Made by a program: the position numbers and the translations under genes
From: a bacterium
GTDB lineage: Bacteria; AUK180
DNA length: 64,000 nucleotides
Direction of reading: 5' to 3'
NCBI GenBank assembly: GCA_023144005.1
Contig: JAGLGN010000005.1
Location: 1-64,000 of the forward strand
The notes under the pieces: model-generated
Told to the model about the DNA's origin: nothing
Database searches by the model: none
What the model saw: only the letters and a program-made list of their open reading frames with translations
In this document: positions 1-9,257 of the stretch, in pieces
Numbering within the stretch: the first letter of the stretch is position 1
Layout: each line of letters opens with the position of its first letter

Positions 1-374
<374 letters not shown>

Positions 375-440
375 TAAAGTAAATTGATGTTTTGTGTTTT
401 TTTCAAGGATTCGAGTTTCACAACCCTCACCTTCCACATT

Positions 441-453
441 GAGTAAAAGAGCA
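441..453 (-). promoter_or_regulatory. boxA-like antitermination element, proximal
   Basis: The minus strand reads TGCTCTTTTACTC, close to the rrn boxA consensus TGCTCTTTAACAA. It lies about 20 nt downstream of the strong proximal promoter and about 67 nt before the 16S 5' end, the expected place for a Nus-factor antitermination site in an rRNA leader. Confidence 0.6.
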
Positions 454-472
454 AAGTTTTTCACAAAAAATG

Positions 473-501
473 ATTTTAGCAAAAAACTAATGTATTGTCA
501 A
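473..501 (-). promoter_or_regulatory. rrn promoter P2 (proximal)
   Basis: On the minus strand TTGACA (496-501) is followed after exactly 17 bp by TAAAAT (473-478). This is a near-consensus sigma70-type promoter about 100 bp upstream of the 16S gene. Confidence 0.85.
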
Positions 502-587
502 GTATTTCAACAAAATAATTGGAATAGTGAGACGCCCGCGGGGATCTGCCTTCTGCGACTAAAACTCATCGCGGGGATCTCTTATAA

Positions 588-600
588 TTTTCAAAGAACA
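588..600 (-). promoter_or_regulatory. boxA-like antitermination element, distal
   Basis: The minus strand reads TGTTCTTTGAAAA, which resembles the boxA form common in rrn leaders. It sits immediately downstream of promoter P1, so it would be at the very 5' end of the P1 transcript. An 11-bp direct repeat (CGCGGGGATCT on the plus strand) follows at 570-580 and 537-547. Confidence 0.5.
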
Positions 601-607
601 ATTAAAC

Positions 608-635
608 ATTATACCGATTATTCACACAAAATCAA
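608..635 (-). promoter_or_regulatory. rrn promoter P1 (distal)
   Basis: On the minus strand TTGATT (630-635), a 16-bp spacer and TATAAT (608-613) form a sigma70-type promoter. It lies in the 306-bp stretch between the dipeptidase stop codon and the 16S gene, so the rRNA operon has tandem promoters. Confidence 0.7.
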
Positions 636-680
636 GGGGTTTTGGGAAGTTTTTGAAAATAAATAATTTATGCCCAATAT

Positions 681-1499
681 TTATATACTTATAGCGAAAT
701 ATTTTTTCACGTTCTCAAAGAACAATTTTTTGGCAATGGACTCCGAAAAGCCTTTAACAACCGCGTCATAGAGCCCTTTGAAGCCAGAAGGCTCGGATAT
801 CACCCCGTCATCCATTCCATCAAGATCGGAGCCCAGCGCGATGCAGTTTTCTCCAGCAACTGCGATTATATGTTCTATATGCCTCAAGAGGTCGGAAAGC
901 GTGCCGTTCTCGGCAATGAATTTTCTATAAAAATTCACACCTATCAACCCTCCGGAAAGCGCGGTATGCCTGATAAGTCCGTCTCTGAGATTCCTTTCGT
1001 GAGGCATGATATGATAAGCATTGGAATGCGTGGCGATCACTCGTGAATAATCCCTCAGTATATCGTCCGCAAGCTTGGGAGAGGCATGGGATATATCGAC
1101 AACGGTATTTCTCTTCGCGAGCTCATTCAGAAGCGCATCTCCCATGGATGTCAGCCCGCCTGCTTCGACCCCGAAACAGCCGCCTCCGAAAAGAGAATCC
1201 TTATTCCAGCTCAGAGATACCACGCTCATATCATACTCGTCAATTAAGTACAGCACATCCTCAACATTATCAAATTCCCCGAGTCCTTCTATCGAGTATA
1301 TGGGAAACAGATGCGGATGCATGCCTGGGACATCTTTTTGAAAAACGGTGATCGTTTTACTCATCGACGCGAGCGATATGGGCTTGAGAAAACAGAAGGC
1401 GAAATTGATTATCAGGGATTCGAACTCAGCTAGGGAAGCGGCATTTATTACCGGAGCATCATTTAAAGGAGTGTCAACATGAAGATCAGCTAATTCCAC
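681..1499 (-). CDS. membrane dipeptidase (peptidase M19 family)
   Basis: The 272-residue product matches the renal/microbial dipeptidase family, which are zinc enzymes that hydrolyse dipeptides. The family landmarks appear in order: the HxD zinc pair at residues 7-9 (DLHVDTP), an EG near 70, VSLSWN, DISHAS and THSNA with the later histidine ligands, RNLRDG, and GSDLDG near the C-terminus. It is shorter than the usual 310-330 residues because the segment before the EG motif is compact. No signal peptide is visible, so it is probably cytoplasmic. The start overlaps the end of holB by 14 nt, which suggests translational coupling in the kinase-tmk-holB-dipeptidase operon. It is the last gene before the rRNA promoters. 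The actual dipeptide substrate cannot be told from sequence. Confidence 0.88.
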   Translation of the reverse strand: MELADLHVDTPLNDAPVINAASLAEFESLIINFAFCFLKPISLASMSKTITVFQKDVPGMHPHLFPIYSIEGLGEFDNVEDVLYLIDEYDMSVVSLSWNKDSLFGGGCFGVEAGGLTSMGDALLNELAKRNTVVDISHASPKLADDILRDYSRVIATHSNAYHIMPHERNLRDGLIRHTALSGGLIGVNFYRKFIAENGTLSDLLRHIEHIIAVAGENCIALGSDLDGMDDGVISEPSGFKGLYDAVVKGFSESIAKKLFFENVKKYFAISI

Positions 1500-2550
1500 G
1501 GAAAGCCGTTCCTAAGTTGCGGATGAACTCGGAGAGAAGTAATTCGAAGTTAACATATCTGAAGCTCGCTGACCGTGCGGTTTCGATCGCCTTGGCTACT
1601 TTTCCTGAAACATCGAGACGAAACATCGGGTCTTCGCCCATCTTTCGCTTTGAAGAAACATTTATTACTGAAACAGCATCGTAGAATCTGTTGAATTCCT
1701 TTGTCTCCAGATCACCTTTGACCAGTGTAAATTCACAGAGACGCTTAAGGAAATCCAGATAATGGCGGAATTCATCATAGTATTGCCTGGTCTTTGTCTT
1801 GAACTCTTTCTTAATGATCTCGGCGGCAACCTTATTGATGTCCCACACATGCCTTGCGCTTTTCACTGTAGTTAAGATCTGAGTCGTTATTCTGAAGAAC
1901 TTCTCAAATTGCTCCTGCGAAAGGTCATAGTACCGGCCGAGGCTGCCGTTACACATCTTCAGCGAGCCCTCGTCGGCTTCTTCTTTACTGCTGCCTATGA
2001 ATTCCTTTATACTACTGGCGGACAATCTTTTAAACCTCAGCTGCTGCGTTCTTGATCTTATGGTGGGAAGCACATTCCTCTCTGATGTTGAGATAAGTAT
2101 CATTACCATATAATCCGGCGGCTCCTCAAGTATTTTCAGGAGATTGTTCATCGCGGGAACCGACAGGTCGCCGGCATCATCTATGATCACTACTTTCTTC
2201 GCGCCAAGTGAAGGACGGAAGATCGAGTCGCTAATGATCTTATCGATAAGATCCCTGAACTTCACGGTATCAGAGCTCTTTTTTGATGCTTCTAACTTCA
2301 AATTTGCCTTCGGGTCGATTGTAACGATATCGGGATGTTCGCCGGCCCCCAATACTTTGCAATTGGAGCAGCTCCCGCATGGCGGCTCATTCCCCGTGCA
2401 ATTCAGTATTCTGGCCAATTCATCAGCAAAAAGGTGTTTACCCACGCCCTGAGGGCCGGTAAAAAGGAAGCCGTTCGGTATGCGGTCCTCTTTCAATTCT
2501 TTCATGACGAAGTTCTTGATATGATCATGTGAGATGATCGTATCAAACAT
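1486..2550 (-). CDS. holB: DNA polymerase III delta' subunit
   Basis: The product (354 aa) is the clamp-loader subunit that, with tau/gamma and delta, opens the sliding clamp during replication. An AAA+ module is visible: Walker A GPQGVGKH at residues 32-39, four zinc-finger cysteines at 51, 58, 61 and 64, Walker B VVIIDDA at 120-126, the LLKILEEPP segment at 137-145 and the sensor-1/arginine region with SRTQQ near 166-170. An intact Walker A lysine and zinc finger are closer to DnaX-like or Gram-positive HolB than to E. coli delta'. The remaining ~180 residues are divergent helical sequence. The gene overlaps tmk by 8 nt upstream and the dipeptidase by 14 nt downstream. A tmk-holB order is common in bacteria and supports the call. 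Confidence 0.9.
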   Translation of the reverse strand: MFDTIISHDHIKNFVMKELKEDRIPNGFLFTGPQGVGKHLFADELARILNCTGNEPPCGSCSNCKVLGAGEHPDIVTIDPKANLKLEASKKSSDTVKFRDLIDKIISDSIFRPSLGAKKVVIIDDAGDLSVPAMNNLLKILEEPPDYMVMILISTSERNVLPTIRSRTQQLRFKRLSASSIKEFIGSSKEEADEGSLKMCNGSLGRYYDLSQEQFEKFFRITTQILTTVKSARHVWDINKVAAEIIKKEFKTKTRQYYDEFRHYLDFLKRLCEFTLVKGDLETKEFNRFYDAVSVINVSSKRKMGEDPMFRLDVSGKVAKAIETARSASFRYVNFELLLSEFIRNLGTAFRGIS

Positions 2551-3202
2551 TATATTTCTCCGAAAAGATCCGCTTTATCTCAGCATGGACCTCTTCAATG
2601 CTTCTCTCCCCGTCAATAAGCACAATGTCCTTTCGAAATTCCGGAAGCTGTTTAAAGCCTTGATATATGGCATTGTGGAAATCCCGTTTTTCCTGCTCTA
2701 AACGGTCGCCCTTCTCATAACCGTCGGTACGACTGGTCTCCTTTGCTCTCTTCAAACCGATCTCGGGGCGGACCATGATCACAAAACAGAGGCCGGGTAT
2801 TACCTCCGCGACCGCCTCTTCATTGATCTTCATCACCCTTTCCATTCCTATACCCCTGCCTACGCCTTGGTATATTAAAGAGGAGTCAAGGTATCTGTCA
2901 GAGATCACATTTATTCCCTTTTCTAAGAGAGGTAGTATTTTCTCATTCACATGCTGAGCGCGTGAAGCGGCGTAAAGATACGCCTCGGCTATCGGATTCA
3001 TCGCCTTATTGCCGGGGTCCAGAAGGATCTTCCTGATACTTTCGCCTATGGAGGTCCCGCCGGGTTCTCTGGTAAGTTCGAATCCTATATCAAGCGTCTT
3101 AAGGTATGATGTAAATAGTGATATCTGTGTCGATTTGCCGCATCCTTCCGGGCCTTCAAATGTGATGAAAAAACCGGTGAGATGCTGGAATGAATTTCCC
3201 AT
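2543..3202 (-). CDS. tmk: thymidylate kinase
   Basis: This 219-residue protein phosphorylates dTMP to dTDP. The P-loop EGPEGCGKST lies at residues 16-25, the substrate-binding TREPGG at 44-49, and the DRYLDSS motif at 102-108. The lid region near residues 155-175 is lysine- and glutamate-rich. The length is normal for the family. The ATG overlaps the stop codon of the upstream kinase gene in a TAATG arrangement, and its own 3' end overlaps holB, so the three genes should be translated from one message. Confidence 0.96.
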   Translation of the reverse strand: MGNSFQHLTGFFITFEGPEGCGKSTQISLFTSYLKTLDIGFELTREPGGTSIGESIRKILLDPGNKAMNPIAEAYLYAASRAQHVNEKILPLLEKGINVISDRYLDSSLIYQGVGRGIGMERVMKINEEAVAEVIPGLCFVIMVRPEIGLKRAKETSRTDGYEKGDRLEQEKRDFHNAIYQGFKQLPEFRKDIVLIDGERSIEEVHAEIKRIFSEKYNV

Positions 3203-5394
3203 TATTTAAAAATAAGCTTAAAATTCTTCTTTAATGTCTCGCCGTTCTTTACAACGATCTCTTCCGTGTACGGCTCACATTTGGGATTTCTCAATTCAAG
3301 TGTATATTTTCCCGCCATGATCTTCTTCTTGCTAACGGGCGTGGTTCCGATCTTTTTTCCGTCGAGATAGATATTGCCCCAGGGCTTGGAATTAATACTG
3401 AGGTATCCATATGCCGATTTCATTTGGATAACAAAACGGTTCTCGCCCTCTTTCACGGTTACCCATTTATCAATATCCTGAAAATTAGCGGCCTTTACCT
3501 GAATACGGTGCTTGCCGACGGGAAGCGACTGAGGACGGATGGGTGTGTATCCGATCTTCTTTCCATCGATGTAAACATCCCCGAATCCACCGTTCACTTT
3601 GAAATATGCCTTACCGTATTTGATCACCTTCTTCGTCATTTCAAAGGAAAAGTCCGTTCGTTTCTCATTGAATTCGATCTTATCATTTATGGTATTGAAT
3701 GTCTTCAGTGAAAGGGCGATACTGAATTTTCCGAATTTTCGTTTCATGCTGTACGGGGTCTTTCCAACTCGCTTGCCGTTGAGCGTCAAATATGCGCCTG
3801 AGGGCTCCGATTTTATTGTCAGCATATCCGATACTTTTCTCAAGGAAATGGTGTAATCCTTGATCCCGCCTTCAAAGATATTGATCTTTTGCTGATAGGT
3901 TCTGTGATCCGGTTTGGATACCTTAATGGAATGCGTGCCTATATTCAATTTGATGTTTTTATAATTAGACAGGACCTCCCCGTCTAAAAGGACGGTTGCA
4001 CCCTTGGGAGATACCTTGAATGTGGACCTTTGATACTGCCATCTGTCAAGGACATACTGCATTGTCTTTTTATCACCCTTGACAAGAGTAATGGTTGCAG
4101 CTTCCGTCTCATGCATCTCCTTGAAAAGAAGAAGCTCATGCTCGCCGGGTTTGACATGTATAGAAAGCGGCGTAACATCCTCCAGTTTTTTGCCGTCGAG
4201 GGTAATTACCGCGCCTACCGGATCCGAATGTATCATCAATATGGTTTTTACGCGGAATACGGTAAAGTATAGAACTGCTGCCACCGCCAGAAGAACAACA
4301 GCGATCAATGGAATGACAGGGACCTTTCCTCCCGAAGTTGCCTTATTTATCTTCTCGATATAGCCCTTTGCCTCTGCATTGCCCGGGTCCCATACCAAGA
4401 CTCTTTTGAAATGGTTAATGGCTGTAGAATACCCTTCTTTACCTAATTTAAAATCTGTGGTCCCCATTTTCAACGCTTTGTCTATCATCGTTTGGCGGAA
4501 TTTCGGCCAGAACTTTGATGGGGATTTGAGGTAATTCATTATCAGATCTTCGGACGGTGTAGTGCCGAACTTCGCGAAATATTCCTCTATATCGGTAAGG
4601 GCTTCGCCGCAGCTTTGATATCTTTCCTCTTTCTCTTTGGCGACCATTTTCTTATATATTGAAGCCAGCTGATCGTCGACATCAGGGCTCAGTTTAGGAA
4701 CTGGCAGCGGTTCCGGTGAAAGTATCTTGGCGATAACGGACATATAATTTTTCGTATCGGGATATGGCTTCTCTCCCGCCAGTAATTCATATAAAATAAT
4801 ACCGGTGGAAAAAATATCACTCTGATCATCGGCGGGTTCGCCTTTTGCCTGTTCCGGCGACATATAAGCGGGCGTACCCATCAGGGTTCCGGTCATGGTC
4901 AGGTTCTGTGCGTCCTCTGTATGCGCAAGGCCGAAATCCACCAATTTGACATCGCCGGCCTTGGAGACCAGGATATTCGCGGGCTTGATATCACGGTGGA
5001 CCACGCTTCTATTATGAGCGAATGACAGTCCCTTGAGAATGAAATATACGAACATCAGAGCCAATTGAGGGGACATTTTTCCGCCGACCGATTTGATAAC
5101 GGCCTTGAGGTCAACGCCCTCCACAAATTCCATAATGATGAAGAAAGAAGAGTGCATTTCGATAAACTCATATATGCGGACAATATTCTGATGCTCAAGT
5201 TTGGAAAGGACCAGCGCCTCTCTTTTGAAACGATCTATGAAGGTCGTATCCTCATATAGAAATGAATGTAATTCCTTTATAGCAACAGTTCTGTTCAGAG
5301 AATCCTGAGTACCTCTGAAGAGTGTGGCCATTCCACCCTTGCCGACCTGCTTATCAATAGTATATCCGCCTACCTTTTTATTTTTCTTGTCCAT
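3202..5394 (-). CDS. membrane Ser/Thr protein kinase with five PEGA domains
   Basis: This is a eukaryotic-like (Hanks-type) kinase of 730 aa. The N-terminal kinase domain (about 10-275) has the glycine-rich GKGGMA, the ATP-binding Lys40, catalytic HRDIKPAN at 133-140, DFG at 153-155 and a MSPE variant of the APE motif near 178. A linker of about 75 residues leads to one transmembrane helix at about 359-380. The extracytoplasmic part contains five PEGA-type beta repeats, each with a DGKK-I-G-TP-like turn. PEGA domains are thought to bind surface ligands or peptidoglycan, so an envelope-sensing role is inferred. It is the first gene of an operon with tmk, holB and a dipeptidase; no phosphatase is near. 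A promoter lies only 6 nt before the ATG, so the mRNA is probably leaderless. Confidence 0.93.
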   Translation of the reverse strand: MDKKNKKVGGYTIDKQVGKGGMATLFRGTQDSLNRTVAIKELHSFLYEDTTFIDRFKREALVLSKLEHQNIVRIYEFIEMHSSFFIIMEFVEGVDLKAVIKSVGGKMSPQLALMFVYFILKGLSFAHNRSVVHRDIKPANILVSKAGDVKLVDFGLAHTEDAQNLTMTGTLMGTPAYMSPEQAKGEPADDQSDIFSTGIILYELLAGEKPYPDTKNYMSVIAKILSPEPLPVPKLSPDVDDQLASIYKKMVAKEKEERYQSCGEALTDIEEYFAKFGTTPSEDLIMNYLKSPSKFWPKFRQTMIDKALKMGTTDFKLGKEGYSTAINHFKRVLVWDPGNAEAKGYIEKINKATSGGKVPVIPLIAVVLLAVAAVLYFTVFRVKTILMIHSDPVGAVITLDGKKLEDVTPLSIHVKPGEHELLLFKEMHETEAATITLVKGDKKTMQYVLDRWQYQRSTFKVSPKGATVLLDGEVLSNYKNIKLNIGTHSIKVSKPDHRTYQQKINIFEGGIKDYTISLRKVSDMLTIKSEPSGAYLTLNGKRVGKTPYSMKRKFGKFSIALSLKTFNTINDKIEFNEKRTDFSFEMTKKVIKYGKAYFKVNGGFGDVYIDGKKIGYTPIRPQSLPVGKHRIQVKAANFQDIDKWVTVKEGENRFVIQMKSAYGYLSINSKPWGNIYLDGKKIGTTPVSKKKIMAGKYTLELRNPKCEPYTEEIVVKNGETLKKNFKLIFK

Positions 5395-5400
5395 AAGCGC

Positions 5401-5429
5401 ATTTTATCACACTTTGACATTTTTTTCAA
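5401..5429 (-). promoter_or_regulatory. promoter of the PEGA kinase operon, leaderless arrangement
   Basis: On the minus strand TTGAAA (5424-5429), a 17-bp spacer and TAAAAT (5401-5406) are followed by only 6 nt before the ATG at 5394. Transcription would start at or next to the A of the start codon. No Shine-Dalgarno sequence precedes the ATG. Confidence 0.75.
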
Positions 5430-5452
5430 TCCATACGAAGCAGTTGATCCGC

Positions 5453-5480
5453 GTGTGATGTGTGATGTGTAGCGTGTGAT
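5453..5480. repeat. heptanucleotide tandem array (4 units)
   Basis: Four 7-bp units, GTGTGAT, GTGTGAT, GTGTAGC and GTGTGAT, lie head to tail. They are the same GTGTGA-type heptad seen in several other spacers of the window. Confidence 0.8.
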
Positions 5481-5750
5481 GTTAAGAAGGAAAAAAGAAG
5501 CACAACCGCAAACGAAAAACCGTTATTTCGCTTACACCAATAATTCTTCTGTTACAATCGTTTCACGCCGTACCCCAACCCAGATATGGGACAAGCTTCG
5601 CAGTGCACTAGTGGACCCTGGGACAAGTGCACCAGTAAGGAGATCGTTCAAAAGTCCAAGGTAGATAAATAGGGAAGATATGGGATATGTCCTGTTTTCC
5701 GGATGTTCCACTGGGATACCGGGTCACTGGGTCCACTTGTTTAGCTGTTT

Positions 5751-5787
5751 GTCATTCTGAAGGAGCGTTAGCGACCGAAGAATCCAT
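5751..5787 (-). repeat. constant-flank hairpin repeat
   Basis: Read on the minus strand this begins ATGGATTCTTC and ends AGAATGAC. It is nearly the same sequence as 39578-39614 in the opposite orientation, and shares its outer flanks with the hairpins at 33043-33072 and 39357-39383. Confidence 0.7.
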
Positions 5788-5908
5788 CCGCTTCTTCTTA
5801 TCTTAACCTTGTGCACTTGTCACTTGTGCTCGTGGGCACTTATCAACCTACAAACCTATCACCTTCTACTTGCTCACCTCGCACCTCGTTCGCCACGCGA
5901 ACGATCGT

Positions 5909-5936
5909 GTCATGCAGAGCGAAAGCGTGGCATCCA
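5909..5936 (-). repeat. constant-flank hairpin repeat, divergent core
   Basis: Read on the minus strand it runs from CTGGATGCCACG to CTGCATGAC with a TTTC loop. The GGAT...ATGAC frame is that of the other hairpin repeats, with a different and imperfectly paired stem. Confidence 0.5.
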
Positions 5937-5969
5937 GTCTATCTCTCGTATATTGTCTTTTCTCGATTC

Positions 5970-6004
5970 TTTACTTTACACTCCACACTTCAGACTTCAC
6001 ACTT
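5970..6004. repeat. heptanucleotide tandem array (5 units)
   Basis: Five consecutive 7-bp units (TTTACTT, TACACTC, CACACTT, CAGACTT, CACACTT) follow one another without gaps. The consensus CACACTT is the complement of the AAGTGTG array at 39530-39564. Confidence 0.8.
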
Positions 6005-6022
6005 CGTTCATAGCGGGAACGA

Positions 6023-7012
6023 TCAGCCTGCGGAACGGGGATAACCGGATATCTTCAGCGCATTTTCAAAGTGATTCGCGAAATTACGGCGCGTGATCCT
6101 TGACATATTCAAAATAAAATGTGAATCGCCCGCATGCAGTACATCCCGGCATTTTCGGTCATAGGCGATATTTATCGAGGGTTTTTCCAATAATTGCGCG
6201 ATCATATTAAAGTGCAGCCGCATTCCTATCGTCAGGTCACATGTCGAGATAAGGTCAAAGGCGTTCTCCGGATTGATATCGATCATATAGGTATTGGTGT
6301 TGAGATACGGCAGAAGTCTTCTCAATACCTTCTCATCAGCGTGGGAGAAAGGTATCAGAAAGAATGCCACCTTACGGTCTGACTTCAACTCTGACAATAC
6401 AAGGACTATCTCTTTGATCAGCCGTTTTACATTGTGCCAGGGACGAAGATTGATCCCGATGGTAAAGGTATCTGCCGAGGAGCCGGGGTTATTCATTAAG
6501 AACGAATTGCTGAACTTCATAAGTGTGTCCGGCCCAAGATACGCGCGGTTTTTTCTCATACCCTTCAGAAATTTCATGGATTTCTCGTCCCTCACTTGAA
6601 GATGATCTACCCTTTTCAAGATATTCACCGTAAGGATTCGATTCAGATAATTCACGAAAGGCCCCAGTCCCATGCCGTACATTTCCACTCGAACACCGAA
6701 GAGTTTTGCCAGAAGAACGATCACCAAATAATAATACAATGATCTGGATGATGTCATATCCTGAAAGATGCCGCCGCCGGGAAAGATCAGGCGGTTAGCG
6801 TAGAACATATAATATATCAGCGCGAAAATATTGTATTTATGTATCGAACGTACATTATATTTATCCTTGGTGAACCATGGGTCTGATGAGATCACGCAAA
6901 CGGTTTTTGAAGGGTCGGCGTAAGAAAGGCCCATCTTCAGGATAAGTTCATCGCCAACATTGCCACCGCCGAAATATCCCGCAAATATGTCAAAGTGCTT
7001 TCTATTTCTCAT
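6023..7012 (-). CDS. csaB: polysaccharide pyruvyl transferase, CsaB type
   Basis: The 329-residue product belongs to the family that transfers pyruvate from phosphoenolpyruvate to cell-surface polysaccharides; CsaB in Gram-positives pyruvylates wall polymers that anchor S-layer proteins. The N-terminal GYFGGGNVGDE motif (about 12-22), FPGGGIFQD near 98, GMGLGP near 133, RDEKS near 162, TIGINLRPW near 205 and the late TIGMRLHFN with GHxxR-like geometry near 282-290 fit a GT-B-like pyruvyltransferase. It overlaps the upstream DUF5693 gene by ATGA, a gene pair conserved in several phyla. It is the last gene of the tilS-ftsH-dap operon. The acceptor polysaccharide is unknown. Confidence 0.88.
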   Translation of the reverse strand: MRNRKHFDIFAGYFGGGNVGDELILKMGLSYADPSKTVCVISSDPWFTKDKYNVRSIHKYNIFALIYYMFYANRLIFPGGGIFQDMTSSRSLYYYLVIVLLAKLFGVRVEMYGMGLGPFVNYLNRILTVNILKRVDHLQVRDEKSMKFLKGMRKNRAYLGPDTLMKFSNSFLMNNPGSSADTFTIGINLRPWHNVKRLIKEIVLVLSELKSDRKVAFFLIPFSHADEKVLRRLLPYLNTNTYMIDINPENAFDLISTCDLTIGMRLHFNMIAQLLEKPSINIAYDRKCRDVLHAGDSHFILNMSRITRRNFANHFENALKISGYPRSAG

Positions 7013-8394
7013 AATCTCTTTAAACCTCTGCCTACCGCATCAATAATGTAATATAGTATCGTTCCGATTATCACACCGAATATAAGGGACCATAGGGAGG
7101 AGAGAAGTATCACATGAAGAGGGTGCGTGAAGTGCATATATGAATTAATAAGAGATATCTGTCCCACCATTCCAAATGGCAGCAGCAGGACATATCTTTT
7201 GTCTTTTTTAAACATCCGTATCCCCAGAAATAAAAGAGGGTGGCCGAAAAGGAATTCCTTGAATCTGGGACGGGCATAAAGGCCTGTTTCAAATATCGCT
7301 CTCAATTTGTTCTCAAAAGCGGACGGGAGTATTTTCCAATTGCCGCTCTTGGAAAGGATCACAAAAAGGCCTATTAGAAAAAGTATCGAGAATAGCGGGA
7401 GAAGCCTTTTCACCTCGATCTTCTCAGAAACTATATACAAAACAATTTGGAAAAAGACGATGATCAGAGGAATGAAAAATACCGCTTTTACACCTCTGAA
7501 TCTCAAGAGATAATAAGCGAATTTCGGTTGGGAATGGAGGACGTATATTACCAACCCTATCAGCAGCGAAGCGGCGCTGATTCTGAAAAAATCCATATTA
7601 CCCTGCAAGATACCGTTAAAACTGTAAAGGACAAAGATGATCACCAATGTGACCGATAGTATATTCGTGAACACCCTCTGGCCGCCGGCATAGGACGCGA
7701 TCAGAGATATACCGACCAGGAAAATAATGAGCATATCCAGGCGCTTCATGGACAGAAGATGGCTCAATATCAAGGAGAAGGCGATAATGGCAAAGAGGAG
7801 AAATAATCTCTCCAGTGTGCGGGCTAAATTAAAAGAGCGTAGGGAAGATAATTGCGAAGGCATTCGAAAAGCTTTCAAGTACGGGAATAATTTTGTCCGT
7901 ATATAAGCGGAATTCTCAGGAAGAAAGATCACATGCACCGACCGCTCGATCACCGCTCTGCGAAATCTGAGGACTCTCTTATTATCAGAAAGCTGCTGCC
8001 ACTCATCCGAAGGGATCATATGACCACGCATAAGCGGAAGGGAAGCGAAGAATTCCGGCAATTCACCCGGATCCGGCTGTCTGATTTTTTCCAGAAGTAT
8101 TATCGGCAATCGGCTTTTTTCAAGAATGTCAAAGATCTTTTCCGGGTTGACCTTGATCTCATCCGGAGATATATACACACCGGCGACATCCCGGAAATCC
8201 CTTGTATTCAGAAGCTTTGAAAAAGAAATAATTATTTCGCCCTTCTCAGACAATATTTTATATTCCCCATTTGAGATCTCTTCCGCCAACCAGATCCGTC
8301 TTGCTGACATCTCATTGACTATTTTCATCACGGCGAAGACCGCGAGCAATAGCACAAAGGCGAGAATAAATAATCGAAGGAGATTTCTATTCAT
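7009..8394 (-). CDS. DUF5693 family polytopic membrane protein
   Basis: The start used here is the ATG at 8394, which has an AGGTGG ribosome site and makes a 461-residue protein; an upstream in-frame start would add 19 residues without membrane character. One N-terminal transmembrane helix is followed by a ~150-residue extracytoplasmic domain rich in hydrophobic beta-like segments (about 40-195), then about ten membrane helices. This topology and the position directly before csaB match the DUF5693 family. The function is not established; a role in export or display of the pyruvylated polymer is an inference from the conserved pairing. The end overlaps csaB by 4 nt and the start overlaps the preceding peptidase gene by 8 nt. 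Confidence 0.78.
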   Translation of the reverse strand: MNRNLLRLFILAFVLLLAVFAVMKIVNEMSARRIWLAEEISNGEYKILSEKGEIIISFSKLLNTRDFRDVAGVYISPDEIKVNPEKIFDILEKSRLPIILLEKIRQPDPGELPEFFASLPLMRGHMIPSDEWQQLSDNKRVLRFRRAVIERSVHVIFLPENSAYIRTKLFPYLKAFRMPSQLSSLRSFNLARTLERLFLLFAIIAFSLILSHLLSMKRLDMLIIFLVGISLIASYAGGQRVFTNILSVTLVIIFVLYSFNGILQGNMDFFRISAASLLIGLVIYVLHSQPKFAYYLLRFRGVKAVFFIPLIIVFFQIVLYIVSEKIEVKRLLPLFSILFLIGLFVILSKSGNWKILPSAFENKLRAIFETGLYARPRFKEFLFGHPLLFLGIRMFKKDKRYVLLLPFGMVGQISLINSYMHFTHPLHVILLSSLWSLIFGVIIGTILYYIIDAVGRGLKRL

Positions 8395-9253
8395 CTTCCA
8401 CCTGCATTTCCATCCATCTTTTGAACCGCCTTCTTCGCAGTATATAAACAAAAGGCAGGAGCAGGGCGCAAAGGATAAAGAGAAATTGAGGGGTAAAGAA
8501 AAATGTAGGCGAGATCTGCTTTTTTAATTGCTTGCGGAAATCTCCGTATATCTCCACGATGCTGACTCCCAGAACAGTTTTAAAAGCTTCCTCATTGCCG
8601 TCTCTTATCTTTAAATGCCTTAAAACCATCCAGAGTTTCTTTTCGCCGAATCTTCGGTCCAGATACGAAACGAGATCATACGAGAAGGGGTAATTGATCT
8701 TCGGAAAGGAATAGAATTCCATTCCCGAAATCTCCTGAAGTTTAGGCAGGCGCATAAAAAATACATATGTCCAGTAAAGGATATTCTCAGGGTATTGATC
8801 GGAGTAGAATTGCGCCATTCCCTCATTAAGCCAGAGAGGCACATTCTCCCCGCCGACGCCATACACCGCTAAATGAAGAAGCTCGTGTTTGATGAGCTCG
8901 TCCATGCCGTTTATCGGGAAGCCCGGATTTTTGAAAGGCAGCAAAATGATGATCTCGGAACGAGCGGGGGTGGCAAAGCCGGAAACGAATTCCTTTTGTA
9001 TACCGTTTACTTCCCCCTTAAAATCACTTCTGTCAATAAATCTGATCAGCGGACGGGGCAATGAAGACGGATCGGTTATCCCGCTGACCTTAAATGCCCA
9101 GAAATTATCCCACTTCAGCATCTGCTCATTGCCGATCTTCAGGGAAGTATGAGGTTCAACGGATATATTAAAAAGGTCTATCCGTGCGCAATAAGCCCTC
9201 TGCATAAGCATTGTCAGAGCGAAGATAAGGAAGAGCCAAATTCCCCTCTGCAT
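8387..9253 (-). CDS. secreted or membrane-anchored peptidase, MA clan (gluzincin-like)
   Basis: The protein (288 aa) begins with a signal sequence ending near residue 21 and ends with a transmembrane helix followed by a basic tail (about 253-288). HELLH at 123-127 and WLNEGMA at 141-147 give the two histidine and one glutamate zinc ligands typical of the peptidase-MA family. The catalytic domain should face the periplasm. It lies 4 nt after dapB and overlaps DUF5693, so it is part of the operon and may act on the envelope. The substrate is unknown. Confidence 0.82.
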   Translation of the reverse strand: MQRGIWLFLIFALTMLMQRAYCARIDLFNISVEPHTSLKIGNEQMLKWDNFWAFKVSGITDPSSLPRPLIRFIDRSDFKGEVNGIQKEFVSGFATPARSEIIILLPFKNPGFPINGMDELIKHELLHLAVYGVGGENVPLWLNEGMAQFYSDQYPENILYWTYVFFMRLPKLQEISGMEFYSFPKINYPFSYDLVSYLDRRFGEKKLWMVLRHLKIRDGNEEAFKTVLGVSIVEIYGDFRKQLKKQISPTFFFTPQFLFILCALLLPFVYILRRRRFKRWMEMQVEDE

Positions 9254-9257
9254 ATTT

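Larger units (their letters stand above)
5481..6022. repeat. gene-free repeat-rich spacer
   Basis: No protein-coding gene is supported in this ~540 bp stretch between the kinase promoter and the csaB stop codon. The first ~100 bp, read on the minus strand, match the tail of the composite repeat at 39974-40060 (shared GTCCCATATC, TTGGGGT.CGGCG, GATTGTAACAG and CGAAATAACG blocks in the same order). Two constant-flank hairpins lie at 5751-5787 and 5909-5936, a 7-bp stem with a CAC loop lies at 5887-5903, and a heptad array closes the spacer at 5970-6004. A segment near 5705-5740 with ACTGGGTCCACT resembles 16838-16866. Confidence 0.7.

Noticed and set aside
5970-6004. CRISPR array
   Set aside because: Units are 7 bp and contiguous; no spacers, no long direct repeats and no cas genes are in the window.
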